A DNA stretch of 64,000 nt. Source: Gammaproteobacteria bacterium (GTDB lineage Bacteria; Pseudomonadota; Gammaproteobacteria; Pseudomonadales; Pseudohongiellaceae). Below the pieces are notes generated by a model. That model did not search any database and had not been told where the DNA came from. It saw only the letters and a list, made by a program, of their open reading frames with translations. The stretch is taken from positions 186,001-250,000 of the forward strand of contig JAQWZF010000018.1 in the NCBI GenBank assembly GCA_029253585.1. Reading direction: 5' to 3'. Made by a program: the position numbers and the translations under genes. Positions 1-8,683 of the stretch are shown here, one piece after another; position 1 is the stretch's first letter, and each line of letters begins with the position of its first letter.

Positions 1-231
1 CTCCATTGAGATGATCAAGCTTTGTGTGGAATTTCTGCGGCTACGACTTAATGTCTACTAATTTAGTCGGCTATTTTACTGCGTTTGCGCTGCACTAAGT
101 GATGTACCTGCTCGTGTTTATTTGATTAAATACCGAGCAGTTTCCTGGCGCACTTGCTGTTCCCCAAAGTTCCTGACATTCAGCAGTAGAACTTATTTGT
201 AGAAGAACTCAATAAAGGAAAAATAATAATA

Positions 232-2259
232 ATGCAGTTCCGTCGCTCTTCGAAGTTGTTGCTAGCCTCACTGACTCGTTTTTTACTTTATCTATTCGCC
301 TCTGCGCTGCTGCCAGCTATTGTTGTTGCTCAGGCAGGTCTCACCGATACCGATATCGCCTTGCTCAAAGAGGTGATGCCCGATGCAAGAAGCTTCTCTG
401 AGAAGGCCGGCGATCCGCCTGTATACAAGGCCTATGCCGCTGCCGAACAGGGTGCCGAGCCCGAACTGATCGGCTACCTATTTGAAACCCCAGACTATCC
501 GCCGGAAGAGATCGGTTATAGCGCGCCTATCGAGGTTTTGGTGGGCATGGACCTCGAAGGAGTCTTGTCGGGTATCAAGGTGCTCTATTACCGTGAATCC
601 TATAAGAGTATCCGCGGTGACTTTATAAATACCGAGCGCTTTCCTAATCAGTTCGAAGGCATGTCGGTATCCGATGGTTTTCGCCCGGGTCGCGATCTCG
701 ATGGAGTGTCTCGCGCGACGATTACCAGCTGGGCCACATCACGGGGAATACGCAATGCCGCACGTCGTGTTGCCCAGAGCTATCTGACAGACTCTGAGTT
801 CGCAGCGAATGCGAACAATGGTGAAACGGCGCTACAAATTTTAGAGGCCCAATCTTGGGAGGAGTTGAAAGAGTCTGGTTTAGTGAAAGACTTTCCCATT
901 GTGCTGAAAGATCTAACCGAGTTGAATCTCACGCTGGCGTTTATGGGTAACGAGAGTCTGGGTGAGCTTCTAGTTGGCCCCGATGATTATTCCAGAGCGG
1001 ACAGAGAGGCGAGTAACAGAGTCAACGACGGCAATATGCTGTTGGTGGGTATCGATGGCAATGCCTCGACTCCGTTCCGGCAAGAGCGCCTGGCGGTAAA
1101 GCAGGGCGACGCTGTCTACAACATCGAGCGTCGCCGCTTCGTCTACGTTGGTAGCGCCGATACTGGCAAGATTGCTGGCAAGGTAAGGTTCGCGGGTGCA
1201 ATGGTGCTGTCTGATGAGATTGATATGAACAAGCCTTTTACGGTTCTGTATGATACCGGCAAACAGGTAGAAACCTTCGAGGAGCTTGCTCAGACCGACT
1301 ATCAGGTGCCACCTGTCCCTTTAGCCCTGGCGATGGGAACACCGGTGCCGGCAGAATTTCTGCCTGAGCGTGCCAACTCGTTTCCAGAGTTCGATGATTT
1401 CGAAGAGGAAGAGGGTGTATGGGCATCGCTCATGAATAGTGCGCCCTGGTACGAGGTTGCGGCACTGTTAGTGCTCTTCGCGTTAGTGATGACAGCCTTC
1501 CTGCGCAAGAGTGCACCTATTCGCTGGGTGACGCTGACCTATACTCTGGTCTATCTGGGCTTCTATAACGGCACCTTTCTCTCTGTCTCCCATATCACCA
1601 ATGGCTTGAAGTTGGGCCCATCTCTGTTTTTGAACGATTTGCCGCTATTGCTTATCGTGGTCTTTACCATTGTCACTACACTTTTCTGGGGTAGAGTATT
1701 CTGCTCTTCGCTGTGTCCTTTTGGAGCGTTGCAGGATTTTATTACTCGTATCGTGCCAAAAAAATGGCAGCGTGAGTTGCCGCAGGCAATTCATGATAAG
1801 GCGCTGTATATTAAATACGGTATCTTGGCGTTGCTGGTCGTTACTGCAGTAACGTTTAGTGACCTCAGTCTGTTTCAATATTTCGAGCCGTTCGGCACAC
1901 TCTTCTATTTCAGTCGCTCCGCGCTGCTATGGGTAATCCTCGCGCTGTTCTTGTTAGCCTCGACTTTTATCAGTCGTTTCTATTGCCGTTACGCCTGCCC
2001 CCTGGGCGCGGCTCTGGGCGTGACTTCTTTTCTCTCGCCTTTTCGTATCAAGCGTGTGCAGCAGTGCGAGGTGTGCAAGGTCTGTGAGAAGAGCTGCCCC
2101 ACCGGAGCGATTAGGGGGCCGGCCATCGACTTCAAGGAATGTGTACGTTGCGATGTCTGTGAAAGTAAATTGATAACGAAGGCTGGAGTCTGCAAACATT
2201 CGGTAGGGGATGTAATGGCGCGACACAAGACCTGGACACCGGTCACGGTAACCGGTTAG
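232..2259 (+). CDS. NosR/NirI-like FMN-binding, iron-sulfur membrane protein
   Basis: This is a membrane electron-transfer protein of the NosR/NirI/RdhC type. A signal peptide (about residues 1-35) is followed by an exported FMN-binding domain whose DGVSRAT motif (157-163) would carry covalent FMN on T163. Five or six membrane segments follow, between about 405 and 600, containing two C-x3-CP motifs (FCSSLCP and YCRYACP). The C-terminus has two 4Fe-4S motifs: C612/C615/C618/C622 and C637/C640/C643/C654. The 675 aa length is normal for NosR. NosR proteins pass electrons toward N2O reductase, but no nosZ, nosD or apbE lies nearby, so a denitrification role is not supported. The neighbour is a convergent haem/copper monooxygenase gene. 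The family is secure; the substrate is unknown. The 231 bases to its left hold no gene I can support. Confidence 0.85.
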   Translation: MQFRRSSKLLLASLTRFLLYLFASALLPAIVVAQAGLTDTDIALLKEVMPDARSFSEKAGDPPVYKAYAAAEQGAEPELIGYLFETPDYPPEEIGYSAPIEVLVGMDLEGVLSGIKVLYYRESYKSIRGDFINTERFPNQFEGMSVSDGFRPGRDLDGVSRATITSWATSRGIRNAARRVAQSYLTDSEFAANANNGETALQILEAQSWEELKESGLVKDFPIVLKDLTELNLTLAFMGNESLGELLVGPDDYSRADREASNRVNDGNMLLVGIDGNASTPFRQERLAVKQGDAVYNIERRRFVYVGSADTGKIAGKVRFAGAMVLSDEIDMNKPFTVLYDTGKQVETFEELAQTDYQVPPVPLALAMGTPVPAEFLPERANSFPEFDDFEEEEGVWASLMNSAPWYEVAALLVLFALVMTAFLRKSAPIRWVTLTYTLVYLGFYNGTFLSVSHITNGLKLGPSLFLNDLPLLLIVVFTIVTTLFWGRVFCSSLCPFGALQDFITRIVPKKWQRELPQAIHDKALYIKYGILALLVVTAVTFSDLSLFQYFEPFGTLFYFSRSALLWVILALFLLASTFISRFYCRYACPLGAALGVTSFLSPFRIKRVQQCEVCKVCEKSCPTGAIRGPAIDFKECVRCDVCESKLITKAGVCKHSVGDVMARHKTWTPVTVTG

Positions 2260-2316
2260 TTAGACCTCACTTAGGTGTTTTCATTTGGGTGTCTGGCAGT
2301 AGATTATTTGAGGGGA

Positions 2317-2357
2317 ATAAAAAACGGACTCAGCGCATTGCGGTGAGTCCGATTTTT
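2317..2357. terminator. Bidirectional Rho-independent terminator
   Basis: An 8-bp stem (CGGACTCA / TGAGTCCG, 2325-2332 and 2344-2351) with an inner CGC/GCG pairing is flanked by an A-run on the left and a T-run on the right. It can therefore end transcription of both convergent genes, the NosR-like gene ending at 2259 and the cytochrome/copper monooxygenase gene ending at 2406. Confidence 0.85.
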
Positions 2358-2405
2358 GCCTTGCAATTCTCTGCAGATCGATAGACCGTCAGAGTGCTAA
2401 TTGGG

Positions 2406-3794
2406 CTAGTCGCTGTCTTCGGTCAACCAGTTCAGGTCATCCTTGCTCTGATCCAACAGATTTGCTCGCTCGCGACGGGTCTGTTCCTCTTTCTGCGCGG
2501 TCTCGAGAATGTCGGCAGGAAGTTCGCCACCTACCACGATGCCGCGCTTGGTAGTAGGCGCGAAGTAGATGCGGGCGTTGGCCATTTCGTCGGTAGTCTC
2601 GGGGCCATATTCAACTGCCGCCGTGTGATCAGGGTTCCAGCGATTCTGATCTGAATTATCGAACCACCAGCTCATGTGCATTACCGAGCCTGCTGGAAGA
2701 AACTTGGGCTCCTTATACTCGTAGAGGAACTGCCAGTTGAAGTCGTAGTCGGGCACCCACAGCAGCGTTTCTCTCTCGCCGTCTGGATATTCAACTTCAT
2801 AGCGCATCGCCTTGCCGCGGTAGTGCATATGCGGTCCCATCGAAAGCAGGAAGATGTCTTCTTTAATCTCGTGGGTATTAGTTACCTTGTAATTGGGATC
2901 ACCCGGCGGGATAGTCCAGCCGTTGTGAGGCAGCAGGTTGGTCTCGACGACGTGATCGATAACCGTGCCATCATCATAGAACACGAAGCCGGCGCGAGTC
3001 ATATCGGTCACCGCCGTGCCCTCACCAGGATCCTTGTGGTAATGCATGTTTACGGTGATAAATGGATCTTCCGGCATTAACACTCCCCAGCCCTCGGGGT
3101 AGGTAAATGGTCCGCGACCTGGGACGCCAACACCCATATGGCTGGAAACGATGTGATGGACCCAAGGGCCGCCTGGATCAAGCTCTGCCTTGGATACCCA
3201 TTTGGGTTCTGTGTGTGCGCCTTCGGCAACAGGCATCTGCACCGTAGGCTGCCAATCGAGAACGTCGTCCTCGACATAGACCGGTCTATCGAATTGCACG
3301 ACCAGATCTGGGTCGCCAATCCACCATCCTGATTCGGGTAAGACTGTTGCTCCAGCTTCGGCTACAAGGCCTGTACTGTCGGCAGCATCGGCAGGGTTTC
3401 CTTCTAGTGCGCCGCCATCTACCCAGGCAACCAGGACTGCCATCTCGTTTTCTTCAATGTAACGTTCGTCCTTAAACTCGCCTCTATGGCGCTCATGAGC
3501 ACCCCAGGGCGGCATGTAGCCGGTGATCAGGGCGTTCTTAATCATCGGAGCCCATAGCTTGGCCTGATCGTAATCCATCAGTGACATAGGCGCCGTAATA
3601 CCGCCGACTTTGGGGCCGTCTGGCTGGTGGCAGGCAACACAGTTCTTCTGAAAAAGCGGTAGCGCGTCAGCATAAAACGTCGGGGCAGACTCTTGTGCCT
3701 GAGCCGTACTGGCCATAAGTAGAGTCGTGAATCCTGCGGCGATCGCCGGGGTTGCTAGCGTCTTTAGGAATACAGAGATAGAAGTGGGTCTCAT
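2406..3794 (-). CDS. Haem c domain fused to PHM/DBM-type copper monooxygenase
   Basis: Secreted two-domain redox protein of 462 aa. A signal peptide (about 1-34, ending AQAQ) precedes a cytochrome c domain with CVACH at 52-56. A copper type II ascorbate-dependent monooxygenase-like module follows, with candidate copper ligands HH (213-214), HYH (251/253), HMH (322/324) and the Met of TDEM (404), mirroring the H/H/H and H/H/M sites of peptidylglycine alpha-hydroxylating monooxygenase. The haem domain probably supplies electrons in place of ascorbate (inference). The substrate is unknown. It converges with the NosR-like gene and shares its terminator. A related fusion lies at 31178-32644. Confidence 0.8.
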   Translation of the reverse strand: MRPTSISVFLKTLATPAIAAGFTTLLMASTAQAQESAPTFYADALPLFQKNCVACHQPDGPKVGGITAPMSLMDYDQAKLWAPMIKNALITGYMPPWGAHERHRGEFKDERYIEENEMAVLVAWVDGGALEGNPADAADSTGLVAEAGATVLPESGWWIGDPDLVVQFDRPVYVEDDVLDWQPTVQMPVAEGAHTEPKWVSKAELDPGGPWVHHIVSSHMGVGVPGRGPFTYPEGWGVLMPEDPFITVNMHYHKDPGEGTAVTDMTRAGFVFYDDGTVIDHVVETNLLPHNGWTIPPGDPNYKVTNTHEIKEDIFLLSMGPHMHYRGKAMRYEVEYPDGERETLLWVPDYDFNWQFLYEYKEPKFLPAGSVMHMSWWFDNSDQNRWNPDHTAAVEYGPETTDEMANARIYFAPTTKRGIVVGGELPADILETAQKEEQTRRERANLLDQSKDDLNWLTEDSD

Positions 3795-4185
3795 AGCGTG
3801 CTCTTCTTATTGATTCGTTTAGAGCAGATTAATGGGAAAAACACAAAAAGTCTATTAAATAGGGGTTTAAACCCAGGTTGGCTAAAGAGGGAATTGATCG
3901 TATTTTTCGATTGATGCTATCGATATTACTCATTTTCCCTATTTGTCCGCTTTGGCTAAAATACCGTGATGGTTATGCAATATACTGTGAAGCGGTTAGA
4001 TTTTAGTCGCGGGATTCAGGCCGCAGTCCTTTGTTTGCAATCTCCTTAGGTGCTCTTTATGTGCCCTTGTATGCGGTGGTGTACTGCATCTGCTTCCAGT
4101 CAAACGGACAGATAGAAGACGCCGCCGTTTTTTTTGTCTGGAAATTTGTCGAGTAATTTTTTCTAGAGAATAACCTGATAGTAGC
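3795..4185. other. 391-base intergenic region with a 12-bp palindrome
   Basis: The region separates the start of the cytochrome/monooxygenase gene (leftward) from the end of the DAAO-like gene (leftward), so it should hold the promoter of the former. I see no coding sequence with support. The notable element is a perfect palindrome GGGTTTAAACCC at 3863-3874, about 70 bases upstream of the monooxygenase start. Confidence 0.5.
3863..3874. promoter_or_regulatory. GGGTTTAAACCC palindrome, possible operator
   Basis: Perfect 12-bp inverted repeat upstream of the leftward cytochrome/monooxygenase gene. It has no adjacent T-run, so it is not a terminator. An operator role is inference from symmetry and position only. 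Confidence 0.3.
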
Positions 4186-5307
4186 TCAAGACCAGGGGTC
4201 ATCCATCGCTGCAAAAAACTCTTTATGACCGGCGATGATGCGTTGTGTGTCCTCCGGATCGGGAGTAGTTGTCCAGTCGTTGCGCTTAAACGTTCCGCCC
4301 AGCAGAATGCCATCCTTACGCGGGAACATATACAGACCGCCGTTGCCTACGGTCATATAGTCAATCTCTTCCTGTGGCAGCAGGAAGCTAAGCTGCCCCT
4401 TTATGGGCATTAATTCATCGTCCTGAAAAATATTCTTCGAGCCCAGACCGGTACAGTTGATGATCACCTGCTCGGAGAGGCTTAAGGCATCGTCTTGTCC
4501 CTTAAACTCTCGGATAACGATCTTGCCTCCAGCGGCATAGAAGTCCTGCATCATGGCAGGGAGGTAGATCGCCGGCTCGATCAACATCGTATTGTAGTGC
4601 CTTACATACTGCGCAGGGAATGGATGCTGGTTTGGTGCTAGGTCGCGTAGCTCGGGATACATCTGCGCATAGCGATCGTTAAAGTTGTCATCAGTTGTCG
4701 GTTGATCTTCTATCGAATAGTTGCTGATCCAGCGAACTCCATATCTGGGTCCGGCGAGGTTCTGAAAATAACGGTAGGCATGACGCATTGCGGATTCGAA
4801 TTGCGCTTCGAATTGTGGCGTCAGCTTGTCATCATCATAGACGGATGTTGGTGACCACTGGCCGCCGGCAATATTCGATGTGGTATTGGGAGACAGGTCT
4901 TTGCTGTAGATGGTGACGTCCCATCCGCGATCTTGCAGTAGACGCGCCGAGGCGAGACCTACCGCGCCCGCGCCGAGCACGGCACAGCGGCGATGAGAAC
5001 TTTGGTGTGCCAGTTCCATAGCCAGGTGCGAGGTGCCCCAAGAGAGTGTTATGCCGCCGCCACCGTGGCCGTAGTTGTGAATGACAGTCTGACTCCCAAA
5101 TGATTCTGCCTCAAGCCGGAAGCCAGACGGGCGAAACGGCCTGGAGCCGGCAATAGTTCGGATCACTCTATCTGCGGAAACTTTGACTCTGTGCAGAGAT
5201 AGCCCGGAGGGCGTAAAGTTGCGCGCTGAGGTAACTGGGCCAGTGCTGCATGCCCCGAGTAGCGGTGTCGCGGCGATGGCTTTGATTAAGGCGCGTCTAC
5301 TGGTCAT
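4186..5307 (-). CDS. FAD-dependent D-amino-acid-oxidase-family protein, circularly permuted
   Basis: Predicted exported lipoprotein of 373 aa: Tat-like TSRRALIK at the N-terminus and a lipobox ending at C20. In standard DAAO the FAD-binding GxGxxG motif is N-terminal, and the RPxRP...RLE plus HNYGHGG...WG segments close the protein. Here the order is reversed: RPFRPSGFRLE (56-66) and HNYGHGG (77-83) come first, then GAGAVGL (112-118) and the GGQW segment (148-151). The protein ends at LLGGTFKRNDW..., which in DAAO precedes the RP segment. The parts are complete but rearranged. The ATG at 5307 is chosen; an in-frame TTG at 5340 would add 11 residues but gives a poorer leader. The substrate is unknown (a D-amino acid or other amine). 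Confidence 0.8.
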   Translation of the reverse strand: MTSRRALIKAIAATPLLGACSTGPVTSARNFTPSGLSLHRVKVSADRVIRTIAGSRPFRPSGFRLEAESFGSQTVIHNYGHGGGGITLSWGTSHLAMELAHQSSHRRCAVLGAGAVGLASARLLQDRGWDVTIYSKDLSPNTTSNIAGGQWSPTSVYDDDKLTPQFEAQFESAMRHAYRYFQNLAGPRYGVRWISNYSIEDQPTTDDNFNDRYAQMYPELRDLAPNQHPFPAQYVRHYNTMLIEPAIYLPAMMQDFYAAGGKIVIREFKGQDDALSLSEQVIINCTGLGSKNIFQDDELMPIKGQLSFLLPQEEIDYMTVGNGGLYMFPRKDGILLGGTFKRNDWTTTPDPEDTQRIIAGHKEFFAAMDDPWS

Positions 5308-5436
5308 TTCCTGTCCTGTTTGATTTGTGACTGTCTCCAAGCATAGCGTAGCAGTGTCAAATAGTTAATGTCACTCTAACTGAAATCAACTGACGTCGGC
5401 CCGCCAGACTTGAACTGTTTAGGTGCTGCGTCAGGC

Positions 5437-5477
5437 ATAAAAAAACCACAAGGCCGAACTGTGTAGCCCTGTGGTTT
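5437..5477 (-). terminator. Rho-independent terminator of the esterase gene
   Basis: An 11-bp stem with one mismatch (AAACCACAAGG at 5443-5453 against 5467-5477) reads on the minus strand as a hairpin followed by a run of seven T. It lies 26 bases beyond the stop of the esterase gene at 5503. Confidence 0.85.
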
Positions 5478-5502
5478 CTGATTACTGCAGACGTGTGCCG
5501 CT

Positions 5503-6387
5503 TTAGTCGGCGAAGCTGCCGTAGCTCTTCGGATGAGCCAGCAACCATTCTACAACCTGTGCAGCGAAACTGTCTGAAAATGATGGCACATGGGAACCAT
5601 CTGATATCGTCCAGAGCTCGCTGGAACCACCTGTCTTACAACCCTGGTTAAATACCTCTACCGAAGATTCATGACCCTCCAGGTTAGCTACAAGATCGCG
5701 TAGCTCGCGCTCATTGGCCTGAGCCTCACAACCGTTATATTCGGCCCACTGAGCGACGGTGTCATGGGCGCTAGGATATGCATTGCCAGCTATATCGTCG
5801 CCGTTGTACGCGATAGTGCCGTCTTTCGTGCCGTGAATCTGTAGCACATGCACAGGATTGGCTGGTGCGGGTCGGTCGTCAATATGACTGGCACCTGCCA
5901 GGCTGGCTATGGCAGCAATAGTTTCGGAATGATCATAGGCCGCGCGGTAAGACATGAAGCCTCCATTCGAATGCCCTACCAGATAGACGCGATTCGGGTC
6001 GACATTGAAGTCGGCCTTCACGGTCTGAATGATGTCGAGAACATAGGCGGAGTCGTCTACATCTGATTGATAGAAGTTGCAGCACGCCGAAGAGGCATTC
6101 CAGAAGCGATTCTCGTCGCCGCCAGCTTCCTTGTCACCATTGGGGGCGACCAGGAGGAAACCGTATTTGTCTGCAATGGAGCTGAAGCCCATGTAGCTAT
6201 CCTGACTCGCTCCGTTCGATGTATAGCCGTGCAGCAATACGATAAGCGGTGCCGGCGTACCGGCATCGTAGTTGGTGGGCACTGTTACCGGCAGTTCGCC
6301 ACGGCCTAGATCGATAGCCTGGGCAAGCATGCTTGTCGGGATTAAAACAAGTGCTGCCGCAGTTAGGAATATTCTAAGTTTTTGCAT
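5503..6387 (-). CDS. Secreted PHB-depolymerase/LpqC-family esterase
   Basis: Alpha/beta-hydrolase of 294 aa with a clean signal peptide (about 1-23, ending MLAQA). An oxyanion-type LLHGYTSNG loop is followed by the nucleophile elbow GHSNGG (138-143, Ser140), the Asp of HGTKDG (D189) and a late GSHVP histidine, giving a complete catalytic triad. The FWNASSACCNF segment is typical of the poly(3-hydroxybutyrate) depolymerase and feruloyl esterase group. It probably hydrolyses a polyester or phenolic ester outside the cytoplasm. It lacks the substrate-binding domain of extracellular PHB depolymerases, so the polymer assignment is weak. It is monocistronic with its own terminator. Confidence 0.8.
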   Translation of the reverse strand: MQKLRIFLTAAALVLIPTSMLAQAIDLGRGELPVTVPTNYDAGTPAPLIVLLHGYTSNGASQDSYMGFSSIADKYGFLLVAPNGDKEAGGDENRFWNASSACCNFYQSDVDDSAYVLDIIQTVKADFNVDPNRVYLVGHSNGGFMSYRAAYDHSETIAAIASLAGASHIDDRPAPANPVHVLQIHGTKDGTIAYNGDDIAGNAYPSAHDTVAQWAEYNGCEAQANERELRDLVANLEGHESSVEVFNQGCKTGGSSELWTISDGSHVPSFSDSFAAQVVEWLLAHPKSYGSFAD

Positions 6388-6440
6388 TGTATTTACCTTT
6401 GTGAATTTAAATCTAAATCCTTGTTTCGTTTGTTAATAGT

Positions 6441-7409
6441 CTAGGGCCTGAGAATTATCTTGCCCGTAGTCTTGCGGCCCTCTAAGGCGTCATGAGCCTC
6501 TTGTGCATTTGCTAGCGCAAAAAAATGTTCCAGACGAAGTGTTAGCTTGCCCTCGGCTATCCATTTAAACACATCACTACTTCGCCATTCCAGACTCTCC
6601 CGGTCGGCGGTGTAGTCGAATAGCGTTGGTCGCGTGAGGAAAAGAGAACCTTTCGGCCCCAGTGTGGCTGGATTGAACTCTGTGACCGGCCCGCTCGCGT
6701 TGCCGTAAAGTACCATGTAGCCAAAGCGCTGCAAACAGTCGATACTCTTTTCGAATGTGGTTTTTCCAACCGAGTCATAGACTACATTCACGCCCTCGCC
6801 ATTGGTAATACGCTTAACTTCGGCTTCGAAGTCGGTCTGGGTATAGAGTATGACCTCGTCCGCTCCAGCAGCTCTGGCCAATTCGGCTTTCTCTTCGGTA
6901 GAGACGGTGCCGATAACGTAGGCGCCGGCATTCTTTGCCATCTGAATCAGAATCAAACCTACGCCGCCAGCTGCTGCGTGAATGAGGCAGCTATCGCTAC
7001 GCTTAATCGGGTAGGTGGATTGTGACAGGTAGTGCGCCGTGCAGCCCTGGAGCATGGCTGCCGCACCCTCTTCGAATGAGACCGCGTCTGGGATACTGAC
7101 GACTTTATCCTGATCGACGGCGGCGTATTCTGCATAGGCACCGAGGACGTTGGTATAGGCGACTCGATCACCAACCTGGAAGCGGCTAACGTCACTGCCG
7201 ATCTGTGCAACCGTGCCACTGGCCTCGAGTCCCAGAGTCGCGGGCAAAGGAATCTGATAGAGGCCAGAACGCTGGTAGGTGTCAATATAATTGATGCCTG
7301 CCGCTTCAACCTTAATGAGTAATTCGCTGGCAGTGGCTTGTGGCTGTTCTGCGTCTTCGTAGCTCATGACCTCGGAACCGCCATGCTCCTTGATTCTTAC
7401 CGCCTTCAT
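6441..7409 (-). CDS. qor: NADPH:quinone oxidoreductase (zinc-independent MDR)
   Basis: Medium-chain dehydrogenase/reductase of 322 aa. The GroES-like half (1-120) carries GINYIDTYQRSGLY, the signature of the quinone oxidoreductase class. The Rossmann half contains AAAGGVG for NADP(H). The zinc ligands of alcohol dehydrogenases are absent. Such enzymes reduce quinones or other enones in the cytosol. AAGGGA six bases before the ATG supports the start. Upstream and downstream genes are unrelated, so it is probably transcribed alone. Another member of the superfamily lies at 51462-52445. Confidence 0.85.
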   Translation of the reverse strand: MKAVRIKEHGGSEVMSYEDAEQPQATASELLIKVEAAGINYIDTYQRSGLYQIPLPATLGLEASGTVAQIGSDVSRFQVGDRVAYTNVLGAYAEYAAVDQDKVVSIPDAVSFEEGAAAMLQGCTAHYLSQSTYPIKRSDSCLIHAAAGGVGLILIQMAKNAGAYVIGTVSTEEKAELARAAGADEVILYTQTDFEAEVKRITNGEGVNVVYDSVGKTTFEKSIDCLQRFGYMVLYGNASGPVTEFNPATLGPKGSLFLTRPTLFDYTADRESLEWRSSDVFKWIAEGKLTLRLEHFFALANAQEAHDALEGRKTTGKIILRP

Positions 7410-7573
7410 GTCGTTATTCCCTTGCTAAAAACAGCCTTTATCGCAGAAATTACCAGTGCTGACAATTCCTGGCTTTATTCTTCCTAAAAATTGCCCACTG
7501 GACGGGTGCTGGTTGCAGGTTTATTCTGTGGAGCAGGTCGTAGTCAATACTTATAAAAAGCCGGAGTCTCTCC

Positions 7574-8644
7574 ATGTTTCTTACCCAATTACGACGCCTT
7601 TCTCTTGGGTTCACTGTTTCATTGCTTCTTCTCATAACCTTGCCGCTTGAGGCGCAGCAAGCTCAGCTTGCATTGAGCGAAGCTATAGTCGATGCAAGCA
7701 GGCAGTTCATAGGGAGTCTAGATACTGCGCAGCGGGAGCAGGCGACTTACGAGTTTGGCTCTGAAGAACGCATAAATTGGCATTTTATTCCGCGCGCGCG
7801 TCAAGGCATTGCGCTGAAGGAATTAGAAGCAGCGCAACTAGTCGCTGCACGGGAGCTGCTGCAGACGCTGTTCAGTGCCAAAGGATTTCAGAAAACCGAG
7901 AGCGTGCGTGACCTGGAAAATGTGCTCGCGGTGTTGGAGCCAAATGGTCGGTTTGTGCGCGATCCTGATCTGTACTATCTCACCGTATTCGGTGAGCCCG
8001 CCATGCAGGGCGTCTGGGGCATTCGCTATGAGGGCCACCACCTCGCGTTTAACTGGACTTTCACTGAGGGTGCTGGCATGTCGAGTACGCCGCAATTCTT
8101 TGGTAGTAATCCGGCCGAGGTGCGCAGCGGGGACAAGCGGGGAACTCGCGTCCTGGCAACAGAAGAAGATGCGGGAAGGCGTCTGGTGAAATCTCTGAGC
8201 GCAGCTCAATTACGTGCAGCGCTGATTCCGGGCGACGCTCCGCGTGATATTTTTAGCGCTGCACAGAAGGAAATCGTGGCGCTCGAAGACTTAGGCATTG
8301 CCTATGGCCTATTGGAGTCAGCGCAGCAGGAGATGCTGCTGGAGATTATTTCCGAAGTCGCTTCTGCGCAGGCCGAGACGGTTGCAGCCGCGAGAATGCA
8401 GCAGATCATAGATAACGGCATTGACGATGTTAAATTTGCCTGGATAGGCGGTATGGAGCGAGGCGATGCTCACTATTATCGCGTGCAGGGAGATAGCTTC
8501 TTAATCGAGTACGACAATACTCAGAACGATGCCAATCACATTCACCTGGTCTGGCGTGACTTCGATGGTGACTTTGGCAGAGACTTAATTTTCTTGCACT
8601 ACGACGCCGTCGCTGCTGAGCATGGGCCGGGTCATCGGCACTAA
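7574..8644 (+). CDS. DUF3500 family secreted protein
   Basis: 356 aa with a signal peptide (about 1-27, ending LEAQQ). The body shows the DUF3500 pattern: FEGSEERINWHFIPR-type N-terminal segment (EFGSEERINWHF), the YLTVFGEP...WGIRYEGHH core and a C-terminal HIHLVWRDFDGDFG motif with several conserved His and Asp residues that could bind metal. The function of the family is not established. GGAG five bases before the ATG supports the start. It is followed 39 bases later by the PQQ sugar dehydrogenase gene on the same strand, so the two are probably co-transcribed. Confidence 0.75.
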   Translation: MFLTQLRRLSLGFTVSLLLLITLPLEAQQAQLALSEAIVDASRQFIGSLDTAQREQATYEFGSEERINWHFIPRARQGIALKELEAAQLVAARELLQTLFSAKGFQKTESVRDLENVLAVLEPNGRFVRDPDLYYLTVFGEPAMQGVWGIRYEGHHLAFNWTFTEGAGMSSTPQFFGSNPAEVRSGDKRGTRVLATEEDAGRRLVKSLSAAQLRAALIPGDAPRDIFSAAQKEIVALEDLGIAYGLLESAQQEMLLEIISEVASAQAETVAAARMQQIIDNGIDDVKFAWIGGMERGDAHYYRVQGDSFLIEYDNTQNDANHIHLVWRDFDGDFGRDLIFLHYDAVAAEHGPGHRH

Positions 8645-8683
8645 TAAGTAGTTAAAAAGAAGATTCGCACAATAGGAAAAGTT

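Noticed and set aside
232-2259. Denitrification (nos) locus
   Set aside because: Only a NosR-like gene is present; there is no nosZ or maturation gene in the window, so the pathway call is not supported.
3996-4313. Minus-strand open frame of 105 codons beyond the DAAO-like gene
   Set aside because: It overlaps the end of the DAAO-like gene in another frame, has no motif and a composition unlike neighbouring genes.
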